Assembly (NCBI GenBank): GCA_014843695.1
Contig: CM026398.1
Coordinates: forward strand, 45,886,443 to 45,950,442
Direction: 5' to 3'
From: Archivesica marissinica
Taxonomy: Eukaryota > Mollusca > Bivalvia > Venerida > Vesicomyidae
Length of the DNA stretch: 64,000 nt
Under the pieces are notes generated by a model. The model saw only the letters and a list, made by a program, of their open reading frames with translations, ran no database searches and was not told the DNA's origin. How positions within the stretch are numbered: position 1 is the first letter of the stretch; each line of letters starts with the position of its first letter. Of the stretch, positions 1-12,600 are shown piece after piece. The position numbers were made by a program, and so were the translations under genes.

Positions 1-537
1 TTATATGTATTAAAAAGAAATTGAATTTTCAATGCTTTTGAGTTAGTTTTAGAATTTTTTTGAATATTTACCGAAAGTACAATTGTACATAGGACCCCAT
101 TCTGTATACTCTATATTCAAATCAGTATGAGCCACCGACTATAAACTTGAGTATTCGCGCATTTCCAGACTTCAAAAAGTTGAACCTCCCTAGAACAACA
201 ACCTCTCTACAACAACCAATCTCGATGTATCCGGATGGTGTTTGCTCTAGAGAGGTCTGACTGTACTCCCTGAATGTGTTGTCCGTAAGATAGACATGGT
301 GCGCAGTACGTTAGTGACTTAATATAGGATATCCATCGTCCCCCAAAACTGAAATACCTCAACTGCCCATGAATACAATTCCACGTAAACTAAATACAGA
401 CAAGAATGAATAATTAAGCAAAATCTGATTATAGTTGTACAGATTACAAGTGCAAGGTCAGCAAGTTGGTTAGTTAACCTGGGAAGGTATGTTAGAACAC
501 TGTTGTCATAGAAACAATGACTGCATCCCCCACGTAC

Positions 538-639
538 CTGGTTGCCACCAAAGTGATGGCAGTGGCTAACACCTATTGGACCTCCACCCACAGACTGGCC
601 CATCGTGTCCCAACACATCATACCCATCTTCTGTTTAAA
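538..639 (-). CDS. GALNT7: GALNT7-like exon 10: start of ricin-type lectin domain
   Basis: 102 bp, phase 0, acceptor TTTCAG, donor CAG/GTACGT. Encodes [14 protein letters not shown] and CHHFGGNQ, the alpha repeat of a ricin B-type lectin domain. The acceptor at 640 keeps the family spacing; a second AG nine bases further in is possible. Bases 1-537 hold intron only; the next lectin exon is outside the window. Confidence 0.85.
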
Positions 640-3600
640 CTGAAATTAGAACAAAATGAGGATTCTTTATAGTCATTGTACAGTAAGTAATAATCTCAAA
701 ATCATAGATGCTGCATTTGTCAGACATTTCCCATGGTACACTGCTCAGACATTTCCCATGGTACACTGCTCAGACATTTCCCATGGTACACTGATCAGAC
801 ATTTCCCATGGTACACTGATCAGACATTTCCCATGGTACACTGCTCAGACATTTCCCATGGTACACTGATCAGACATTTCCCATGGTACACTGATCAGAC
901 ATTTCCCATGGTACACTGCTCAGACATTTCCCATGGTACGCTGATCAGACATTTCTCATGGTACACTGATCAGACATTTCCCATGGTACACTGATCAGAC
1001 ATTTCCCATGGTACACTGATCAGACATTTCCCATGGTACACTGATCAGACATTTCCCATGGTACACTGATCAGACATTTCCCATGGTGCACTGATCAGAC
1101 ATTTCCCATGGTACACTGATCAGACATTTCCCATGGTGCACTGATCAGACATTTCCCATGGTACACTGATCAGACATTTCCCATGGTACCTTATTTAGAC
1201 AAGTAACATGTTACACTAACGAGACACGCGTTATATTACACTAATGAAACATTTCCATGGTACACTAATGAAACATTTCCATGGTACACTAATGAAACAT
1301 TTCCATGGTACACTAATTAGACACAGAACATGGTATGCTAATTACACACATAATGTGGTACACTAATTACACACAGAACGTGGTACACTAATTGCACACA
1401 GAATATGGTACACTAATTACACACAGAACGTGGTACACTAATTACACACATAACGTGGTACACTAATTACACACAGAACGTGGTATGCTAATTACACACA
1501 TAACGTGGTACACTAATTACACACAGAACATGGTATGCTAATTACACACATAATGTGGTACACTAATTACACACAGAACATGGTACACTAATTACACACA
1601 GAACGTGGTACACTAATTACACACAGAACATGGTACACTAATTACACACAGAACGTGGTACACTAATTACACACATAATGTGGTACACTAATTACACACA
1701 TAATGTGGTACACTAATTACACACATAACGTGGTACACTAATTACACACAGAATGTGGTACACTAATTACACACAGAATGTGGTACGCTAATTACACACA
1801 GAATGTGGTACGCTAATTACACACATAACATGGTACACTAATTACACACAGAACGTGGTACACTAATTACACACAGAACGTGGTACACTAATTACACACA
1901 GAATGTGGTACACTAATTACACACAGAACGTGGTACACTAATTACACACAGAACATGGTACACTAATTACACACAGAACGTGGTACACTAATTATGTATG
2001 AGATCTGTCGAGATATAGTAATTTAATAATCATAAGAAGCGATAGTGGTATAAAATAGCTAGCATGTTGTGCAAAGGAAACAACTTTTAAAAAACACTTA
2101 ATAGGACCTATCTACTTTTAGAGAGTATTCAGGGGCAGTAACTGACCGATGTCTATCATTAAACATGTCCATGGTAAATTAATTACACACAGAACGTGGT
2201 ACACTAATTAGACACTTGCTATACATATGTTACACACAGAATGTGGTCCACTAATTAGACACTTGCTATACATATGTTACACACAGAACGTGGTACACTA
2301 ATTAGACACTTGCTATACATATGTTACACACAGAACGTGGTCCACTAATTAGACACTTGCTATACATATGTTACACACAGAACATGGTACACTAATTAGA
2401 CACTTGCTATACATATGTTACACAAATTACACAATGTTTCACCTACCTCTCCCCAAGCTTTGTTTGGGGGTAACAAGGGGAATTTGTCATATACTTCGTA
2501 TGCTACGTTGTCCATAAACCATTTAAAACTCTTGCATTTATTGTCATGTTTAAATTTCAATTGTTTAGTTATATCTCCTATTGGGTAGCCCCGAACGCTC
2601 GGTTCTCTCGTGTAAAAATATTCTTTGAATTCGTCATCTAACCACACTTCAACTACTCGCATATAATTCTGAAAATAGATAGAAAACATCAAATAACTGA
2701 CATGGACTGGTGCATTCAACATCAAGTAACTGACATGGACTGGTGCATTCAACATCAAGTAACTGACATGGACTGGTGCATTCAACACCAAGTAACTGAC
2801 ATGTACTGGTGCATTCAACATCAAGTAACTGACATGGACTGGTGCATTCAACATCAAGTAACTGACATGGACTGGTGCATTCAACATCAAGTAACTGACA
2901 TGGACTGGTGCATGATATTTTTAGACCAATATATTAATAAGAAAATTAAATTTGGACCAGTTCATTTATCAACATGGGTAATTTCGTCTAAAAATAGTAA
3001 TACAGTCAAACCTGTGTTAGTGGTCACCTACATTAAACAGCCAACCTGTATTAAGCAGCCAGTTTCCAGATTCCCAATATGTTGTTTTATTATATATTTG
3101 ACGTCTATTAAGCAGCCACCTGTGCTAAGCAGCCACTTTCTGTGATTCCCTTGGCTGGCTGCTTAAGACAGGTTTGACTGTATTACAAAAAGTGCAGATC
3201 CTAATGAGAGCTCGCCGCGAGCCGGCTCATCTGGATCTACAATTTTTGTAAGCCTATTTAGAGGTATGTGGTGTTGAAAGGGCAGCATTTCAGTTAACCC
3301 ATTTCATTCTGGATACATTTAAAGGCTTTTGCATACAACATAGATCCAGATCAGCTGCAGCATGCTGATCAGGATCTATGTTGTTTGCTACATAGCCAAG
3401 TGTCTTAGCAACATCATCTGAATAGCAAACAGCATAGAGCCTGATCAGACGGCATGTTCCATGGCGGTTGATCTAGCTCTATGTTCTTTGCAAATACTGT
3501 TTGAACGGTATCCAGAATCAAATGAGAGATTCTCAGAAATATAATTCCAAGGATTTATCGAAAAGTTTCTGAGCAAGTGACAAGAGAGAAATTGAAATGA

Positions 3601-6600
3601 AAGCAACCAAGATTCCATCAAAATAAACCTTAAGACAAAGTTTGAACAACATTGGGCTAAAATTAAAGTTTCTACTGCGCTTGCAAATAATTACTTCCAC
3701 TTCATCTACCTACTGGCCTCTTTGATTTTCCGGAAAATGACACATTATCAAAAAGAACCAAATTTTCATTACAATAGAGCGAGTGACCCCAGTTTGGTTA
3801 AAATCTAACCGTAAATAGATAGTTTACAAGAAAAATGTTGGTGGACAGAGATACAAAGCACACAGTGATGAGGTGTGTGTTTTACGTTTATTTATCGTCG
3901 CTACTGGTTGCCCATATGAGCGACGCCTCTTGAAGAGATTAGTCATTTTAGAGTTTTGGAGGATAGTGCAATGATACAGACAGAGACCCACTCCAGAGCC
4001 TCCTCTGGTTCTTTTACGTGCACGGTGTACAGCACCGACACGAGACCTCGGTTTAAAGTCCCATCTGAAAGACTGTTAATTTTATTATGGTCAGACGGGG
4101 GATCGAACCTACGATCCCTGAGTGATGAGGTGTGAAATCCCAAGTGTTAAATACTGGTAATGGGTGAAACTCACTGAGGTAATGAGTGAAACTCACTGAG
4201 GTAATGAGTGAAACTCACTGAGGTAATGGGTGAAACTCACTGAGGTAATGAGTGAAACTCACTGAGGTAATGGGCGAAACTCACTGAGGTGATGGGCAAA
4301 ACTCACTGAGGTGATGGGTGAAATTCACTGAGATAATGGGTGAAACTCACTGAGGTGATGGGTGAAACTCACCTGAGGTGATGGGCGAAACTTGCTGAGG
4401 TGATGGGCGAAACTCACTGAGGTGATGGGCGAAACTCGCTGAGGTGATGGGCGAAACTTGCTGAGGTGATGGGCGAAACTTGCTGAGGTGATGGGTGAAA
4501 CTCACTGAGGTGATGGGCGAAACTTGCTGAGGTGATGGGCGAAACTTGCTGAGGTGATGGGCGAAACTTGCTGAGGTGATGGGCGAAACTCGCTGAGGTG
4601 ATGGGTGAAACTCGCTGAGGTGATGGGCGAAACTTGCTGAGGTGATGGGCGAAACTTGCTGAGGTGATGGGCGAAACTTGCTGAGGTGATGGGTGAAACT
4701 CACTGAGGTGATGGGCGAAACTTACTGAGGTGATGGGCGAAACTCACTGAGGTGATGGGCGAAACTCACTGAGGTGATGGGTGAAACTTGCTGAGGTGAT
4801 GGGCGAAACTTGCTGAGGTGATGGGTGAAACTCACTGAGGTGATGGGCGAAACTTGCTGAGGTGATGGGCGAAACTTGCTGAGGTGATGGGCGAAACTTG
4901 CTGAGGTGATGGGCGAAACTCGCTGAGGTGATGGGTGAAACTCGCTGAGGTGATGGGCGAAACTTGCTGAGGTGATGGGCGAAACTCACTGAGGTGATGG
5001 GTGAAACTTGCTGAGGTGATGGGCGAAACTTGCTGAGGTGATGGGCGAAACTTGCTGAGGTGATGGGCGAAACTTGCTGAGGTGATGGGCGAAACTCACT
5101 GAGGTGATGGGCGAAACTTGCTGAGGTGATGGGCGAAACTTGCTGAGGTGATGGGTGAAACTCACTGAGGTGATGGGCGAAACTTGCTGAGGTGATGGGC
5201 GAAACTTGCTGAGGTGATGGGCAAAACTCACTGAGGTGATGGGCAAAACATAACATGGTGATGAAAATGTGATCAAAGAACTGAGGAAGGTAGTTCACTA
5301 ATTCAGTTTTACGTTAAACAGCAATTTCATTGGAATATAATACCAAAAAAAAACAATTCTTACCAATAATATAACTGGAATTTTAACATCAATCTTTCCA
5401 AACCCGTAAGGCATATGGTTTCTATAGACATGACCGACCCTGGAACACGGCACCCATTCTATGCTACCTCCACATTGCCATATCTGTAAGAGAACGACAG
5501 GACATGAACATAGCTAACATTGCCATACCATCCTGATGTTTATACCTATATATGGCAATCTGATGACTACAAAGTAAGACAGGCATGTTAGCGCAGTGGT
5601 TAGTGCACACGCTTCTCACAAATGCGACACGGGTTTGATCCTCGGACCGGGAAGTATACGAGATGGTACGGTGGTCGCCAGATCCGACAGGTGGTTTTCT
5701 CCGGGTACTCCAGTTTCCTACCACATGAATGACCACATTTACGCTTTCATTCGAGCCAACTAGAGTGATTAATATAGGTTGTTAAAGCTTGTTTCGCAAT
5801 CGTTGTAAAATAAAGTTTTTTTTAAGACAGGCATGTTTCATAAAACATTTTTACTATAAATGGCACATTAAAGACAGCATAACACAACACAACACTACCG
5901 CAATCCAAGTACAGGAATTTTCCTTACTAATGTTTCCTTACTACTAAATTGGACATCAATTCTATATTTGGTTAAAACCAATCAACAGAAAAGAATGATG
6001 ATGTCGCAGTTTCTAAAATGGCTGCAATTATCTAAAAACTTCTACATTGATTGTTCATTATTAATCATTCTTCCAGCTATATTTAGATCTAGCCAATATC
6101 TACTTAGATTCAGAATCCAATTTACCTTTAAAGCTACTGTCTCGCATATTGTCAGATAACCTTTAAAGCTACTGTCTCGCATATTGTCAGATAACTTTTA
6201 AAGCTACTGTCTCGCATATTGTCAGATAACTTTTAAAGCTACTGTCTCGCATATTGTCAGATAACCTTTAAAGCTACTGTCTCGCATATTGTCAGATAAC
6301 CTTTAAAGCTACTGTCTCACATATTGTCAGATAACTTTTAAAGCTACTGTCTCGCATATTGTCAGATAACCTTTAAAGCTACTGTCTCGCATATTGTCAG
6401 ATAACCTATAAAGCTACTGTCTCGCATATTGTCAGATAACCTTTAAAGCTACTGTCTCGCATATTGTCAGATAACCTTTAAAGCTACTTGCTCGCATATT
6501 GTCAGATAACTTTTAAAGCTACTGTCTCGCATATTGTCAGATAACCTTTAAAGCTACTGTCTCGCATATTGTCAGATAACTTTTAAAGCTACTGTCTCGC

Positions 6601-9600
6601 ATATTGTCAGATAACCTTTAAAGCTACTGTCTCGCATATTGTCAGATAACCTTTAAAGCTACTGTCTCACATATTGTCAGATAACCTTTAAAGCTACTGT
6701 CTCGCATATTGTCAGATAACCTTTAAAGCTACTGTCTCGCATATTGTCAGATAACCTTTAAAGCTACTGTCTCGCATATTGTCAGATAACCTTTAAAGCT
6801 ACTGTCTCGCATATTGTCAGATAACCTTTAAAGCTATGTCTCGCATATTGTCAGATAACCTTTAAAGCTACACCCCAACAAAACCTTTAAGCTACTGTCT
6901 CGCATATTGTCAGATAACCTTTAAAGCTACTGTCTCGCATATTGTCAGATAACTTTAAAGCTACTGTCTGCATATTGTAGATAACCTTAAGCTACTGTCT
7001 CGTCTGCATATTGTCAGATAACCTTTAAAGCTACTGTCTCGCATATTGTCAGATAACCTTAAAGCACTGTCTCGCATATTCAGATAACCTTAAAGCTACT
7101 GTCTCGCATATTGTCAGATAACTTTTAAAGCTACTGTCTCGCATATTGTCAGATAACCTTTAAAGCTACTGTCTCGCATATTGTCAGATAACCTTAAAGC
7201 CACTGTCTCGCATATTGTCAGATAACCTTTAAAGCTACTGTCTCGCATATTGTCAGATAACCTTTAAAGCTACTGTCTCGCATATTGTCAGATAACCTTT
7301 AAAGCTACTGTCTCGCATATTGTCAGATAACTTTTAAAGCTACTGTCTCGCATATTGTCAGATAACCTTTAAAGCTACTGTCTCGCATATTGTCAGATAA
7401 CCTTTAAAGCTACTGTCTCGCATATTGTCAGATAACCTTTAAAGCTACTGTCTCGCATATTGTCAGATAACCTTTAAAGCTACTGTCTCGCATATTGTCA
7501 GATAACCTTTAAAGCTACTGTCTCGCATATTGTCAGATAACCTTTAAAGCTACTGTCTCGCATATTGTCAGATAACCTTTAAAGCTACTGTCTCGCATAT
7601 TGTCAGATAACCTTTAAAGCTACTGTCTCGCATATTGTCAGATAACCTTTAAAGCTACTGTCTCGCATATTGTCAGATAACCTTTAAAGCTACTGTCTCG
7701 CATATTGTCAGATAACCTTTAAAGCTACTGTCTCGCATATTGTCAGATAACTTTTAAAGCTACTGTCTCGCATATTGTCAGATAACTTTTAAAGCTACTG
7801 TCTCGCATATTGTCAGATAACCTTTAAAGCTACTGTCTCGCATATTGTCAGATAACCTTTAAAGCTACTGTCTCACATATTGTCAGATAACCTTTAAAGC
7901 TACTGTCTCGCATATTGTCAGATAACCTTTAAAGCTACTGTCTCGCATATTGTCAGATAACCTTTAAAGCTACTGTCTCGCATATTGTCAGATAACTTTT
8001 AAAGCTACTGTCTCGCATATTGTCAGATAACCTTTAAAGCTACTGTCTCGCATATTGTCAGATAACCTTTAAAGCTACTGTCTCGCATATTGTCAGATAA
8101 CCTTTAAAGCTACTGTCTCGCATATTGTCAGATAACCTTTAAAGCTACTGTCTCGCATATTGTCAGATAACTTTTAAAGCTACTGTCTCGCATATTGTCA
8201 GATAACCTTTAAAGCTACTGTCTCGCATATTGTCAGATAACCTTTAAAGCTACTGTCTCGCATATTGTCAGATAACCTTAAAGCTACTGTCTCGCATATT
8301 GTCAGATAACTTTTAAGCTACTGTCTCGCATATTGTCAGATAACCTTTAAAGCTACTGTCTCGCATATTGTCAGATAACCTTTAAAGCTACTGTCTCGCA
8401 TATTGTCAGATAACCTTTAAAGCTACTGTCTCGCATATTGTCAGATAACCTTTAAAGCTACTGTCTCGCATATTGTCAGATAACCTTTAAAGCTACTGTC
8501 TCGCATATTGTCAGATAACCTTTAAAGCTACTGTCTCGCATATTGTCAGATAACCTTTAAAGCTACTGTCTCGCATATTGTCAGATAACCTTTAAAGCTA
8601 CTGTCTCGCATATTGTCAGATAACCTTTAAAGCTACTGTCTCGCATATTGTCAGATAACCTTTAAAGCTACTGTCTCGCATATTGTCAGATAACCTTTAA
8701 AGCTACTGTCTCGCATATTGTCAGATAACCTTTAAAGCTACTGTCTCGCATATTGTCAGATAACCTTTAAAGCTACTGTCTCGCATATTGTCAGATAACT
8801 TTTAAAGCTACTGTCTCGCATATTGTCAGATAACCTTTAAAGCTACTGTCTCGCATATTGTCAGATAACCTCTAAAGCCACTGTCTCGCATATTGTCAGA
8901 TAACCTTTAAAGCTACTGTCTCGCATATTGTCAGATAACCTTTAAAGCTACTGTCTCGCATATTGTCAGATAACCTTTAAAGCTACTGTCTCGCATATGG
9001 TCAGATAACCTTTAAAGCTCTGTCTCGCATATTGTCAGATAACCTTTAAAGCTCTGTCTCGCATATGTCAGATAACTTTAAAGCTACTGTCTCGCATATT
9101 GTCAGATAACTTTTAAAGCTACTATCTCGCATATTGTCAGTTAACCTCTAAAGCCACTGTCTCGCATATTGTCAGATAACCTTTAAAGCTACTGTCTCGC
9201 ATATTGTCAGATAACTTTTAAAGCTACTGTCTCGCATATTGTCAGATAACCTTTAAAGCTACTGTCTCGCATATTGTCAGATAACCTTTAAAGCTACTGT
9301 CTCGCATATTGTCAGATAACTTTTTATTATGAAGGATGAATCAGTAATTTATACAAATTTATTTTAGCTCGATTGCGCAACAAGTTATTTCAACTTATAT
9401 TAATCACTCTCGAGACCTCATTCCTGATGGAATCCATCGCCACGAGGGAGAGAGAAGAGGCAACATGGAATTTAAATGCCTTGCCTAAGGGCACAATCGT
9501 AACGGCTCCAGCGGGGCTCGAACTCCGGACCTTTTGCACCTGAAGCGAACGCGCATCCACTGCGCTATCACGACTTCCACAGGATGAATCAGTACAGACC

Positions 9601-12600
9601 TACTTGTATATATTGAAAGTTTAAACTTTATTTAGTGGAAGCCGTGATAGCGCAGTGGATGCGCGTTCACTTCAGGTGCAAAAGGTCCGGAGTTCGAGCC
9701 CCGCTGGAGCCGTTACGTATTGTGCCCTTAGGCAAGGCATTTAAATTCCATGTTGCCTCTTCTCTCTCCCTCGTGGCGATGGATTCCATCAGGAATGAGG
9801 TATCGAGCATGATTAATATAAGTTGTAAGAACTTGTTTCACAATCGAGCTAAAATAAATTTGTATAAATTAAATTTTATTTATTTTACAACGATTGCGAA
9901 GCAAGTTCTAACAACTTATATTAATCACTCTCGTTGGCGCGGATGAAAGTGTATATGTGGTCATTCGTTTGGGAGAAAACCGGAGAAAACCACCTGTCCG
10001 ATCTGGCGACAACCGTACCATGTGGGAGAAACACTAACCACTACACTACTCGGACAGTATGCTAGTATATATTGTGGCGAGGCTTTTTATTGAGTTTGTT
10101 TTATTAATGAATTCAATCTGATAAAATGTTTGTATAAGTCGAATGATTGATTATTCAGGGTTCATTCTAGGTCAGAATTTTTGGGAGAAGTGATACTGCG
10201 CGTGATCGCTTCCTTAAATGGTGTTCTTTAATATACTTCAAAATAGGGTTAAAATGCACAGTACAACCATTAAATACAACATTTGAATAGAAGGAGTGCT
10301 TTATAATGGGCCAGTGTATCTTACTAGACACAATTTTGTTTGAAAATCGTAAAAACCAAAAAAATAAATTTCTCCATAGAATGATCCCTGTTATTGCAAT
10401 AAATTGTACACAAACTTACTATTTTACAGTAAGATGTACAAGATCCATAACAAATGCTTCCAATGGCTTTAAACTATTATAATCAGTGAATATTTAATAA
10501 AAATCAATACTGCTTTCATATTTCCCCTGAGTTTGTATATTAATGATAAGTTGATAACATATGTGATGTGAATGCAGACATCAGGTCAGACATGCAGTGT
10601 GTGAATGGTATGTGAGTGGTACAGTCGTCCACCTGATAGGACAGTTGGGCTTTCTCTGGGGGACTGCGGTTTCCCACCCACACGAATGATCACATACATG
10701 TATACACTTTCATTTGTGTGAATGATGTGGGGGGGGGGGGCTTAAGTGTGCATTTATAAAGCAATTAATGAGACTTCTGCTTAACATTTTCAGATTATAC
10801 TTTTCAAACTCAGACTTTTGTGAAAATGCAAAAACCTCAACAAAAATTCTCTTGAGAAAAAATGTTATGTTATATTTCGGGTTTTACGCCTGCATCAGCA
10901 CCATTTTGGGCTATATCGCCGGCGGGCAGTTTACCTAACAACACCTTTCCTGGGCAGGCTCCAGCGGTTAACCAGTACTTGGGTGCACCAACCTCCGTAA
11001 GAAACTACCAACTTTTTCATATAAATGAGACATGGTCTGAGCGGGGCTCGAACCCGTGACTATCAGTGATGATAGGTTACAGTGGTATACAAGTCAGCGA
11101 CCGTAACCACTCGACCACGGAGACGGACCTTGTAAAAGAAACACCAACAAAGATAGCAAGATGCGTGGGGACAGAGACAATGTTAAAAGCAAAGTTGATG
11201 GAATGGAGTAACAATACCCATCGGGAAGCTTTGCTCTTGGGTAAGCTAACAATACCCGTCAGGAAGCTTTGCTCTTGGGTAAGCTAACAATACCCGTCAG
11301 GAAGCTTTGCTCTTGGGTAAGCTAACAATACCCATCAGGAAGCTTTGCTCTTGGGTAAGCTAACAATCCCATCAGGAAGCTTTGCTCTTGGGTAAGCTAA
11401 CAATACCCATCAGGAAGCTTTGCTCTTGGGTAAGCTAACAATACCCATCAGGAAGCTTTGCTCTTGGGTAAGCTAACAATACCCATCAGGAAGCTTTGCT
11501 CTTGGGTAAGCTAACAATACCCATCAGGAAGCTTTGCTCTTGGGTAAGCTAACAATACCCGTCAGGAAGCTTTGCTCTTGGGTAAGCTAACAATACCCGT
11601 CAGGAAGCTTTGCTCTTGGGTAAGCTAACAATACCCATCAGGAAGCTTTGCTCTTGGGTAAGCTAACAATACCCATCAGGAAGCTTTGCTCTTGGGTAAG
11701 CTAACAATACCCGTCAGGAAGCTTTGCTCTTGGGTAAGCTAACAGGATCCTGAGAGTCAGCAGAAGGCAACCGTGATGCCATTGCATTGCCATTGTTTAC
11801 AGAACAGACAATATCTAATAAATTTAATAACTCTACCTTAAATGAAAGCTCAAAGTTTTCACCACCCCAAATTTGAAGTCCTTCATCATAAGCACCCATT
11901 TCAAAGAAGTATTTACGATCTATGGCAAACAGTCCACCAGCATGGGTGGGAGCTCTGAAAAAAGGGAACATACATGGTTTGTAAGCACTAACGTACTAAT
12001 GAAATTACACATGTGCGCAAACACGCAATGACAACATACAACGTACATTCAGTTTGTACAAGAGTTTGTTAGCAAATTAAAATCCATTCCAAATACAAGA
12101 ATTTGAAGTTCTAAATGTGACCTTAGATAAGATAAATTTATTTTGAGTCGTCAAGACAGATCACAAATAACATAAGCTCTGATGAGCTTTAGAAATCGAC
12201 TACGAGTCAGGTGACCATGACTCGACATGGCTGTGTCATGATTTCTGTACATCGCTTCGATATGGTCAACATTTGTGCTAAGTGATTACAAATTATTTTT
12301 CGCACGGAGACTATTCCTCAACAAAGATTTCTTTTCTATTATAAATTAATTACAGAGCTACGAAGCGGGCAGAACAAACAGAAGACTATCTCAGTCAAAA
12401 TCAGATTATATATTTAGTTTATACAAATTTAATTTAGCTCGATTGCGAAACAAGTTCTTCTAACTTATATTAATCACTCTTGAGACCTCATTCCTGGTGG
12501 AATCCATGCCCACGATGGAGAGAAGAGGCATGTGGAATTTAAATGCCTTGCCTAAGGGCACAATCGTAACGGCTCCAGCGGGGCTCAAACTCCGAACCTT

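Larger units (their letters stand above)
2689..3282. mobile_element. TTAA MITE family 2 with amplified end and nested TA MITE
   Basis: Right part (3183-3282) and left part match the family 2 copies at 25497, 28805 and 61851. The left terminal segment is amplified as a 33-bp array (2689-2911), and a complete TA MITE (3001-3182) sits inside. Left TTAA is lost. Confidence 0.8.

Noticed and set aside
4347..5298. Long minus-strand frames of the [14 protein letters not shown] type
   Set aside because: Pure translation of the 22-bp minisatellite; three units equal 66 bp, so the frame stays open.
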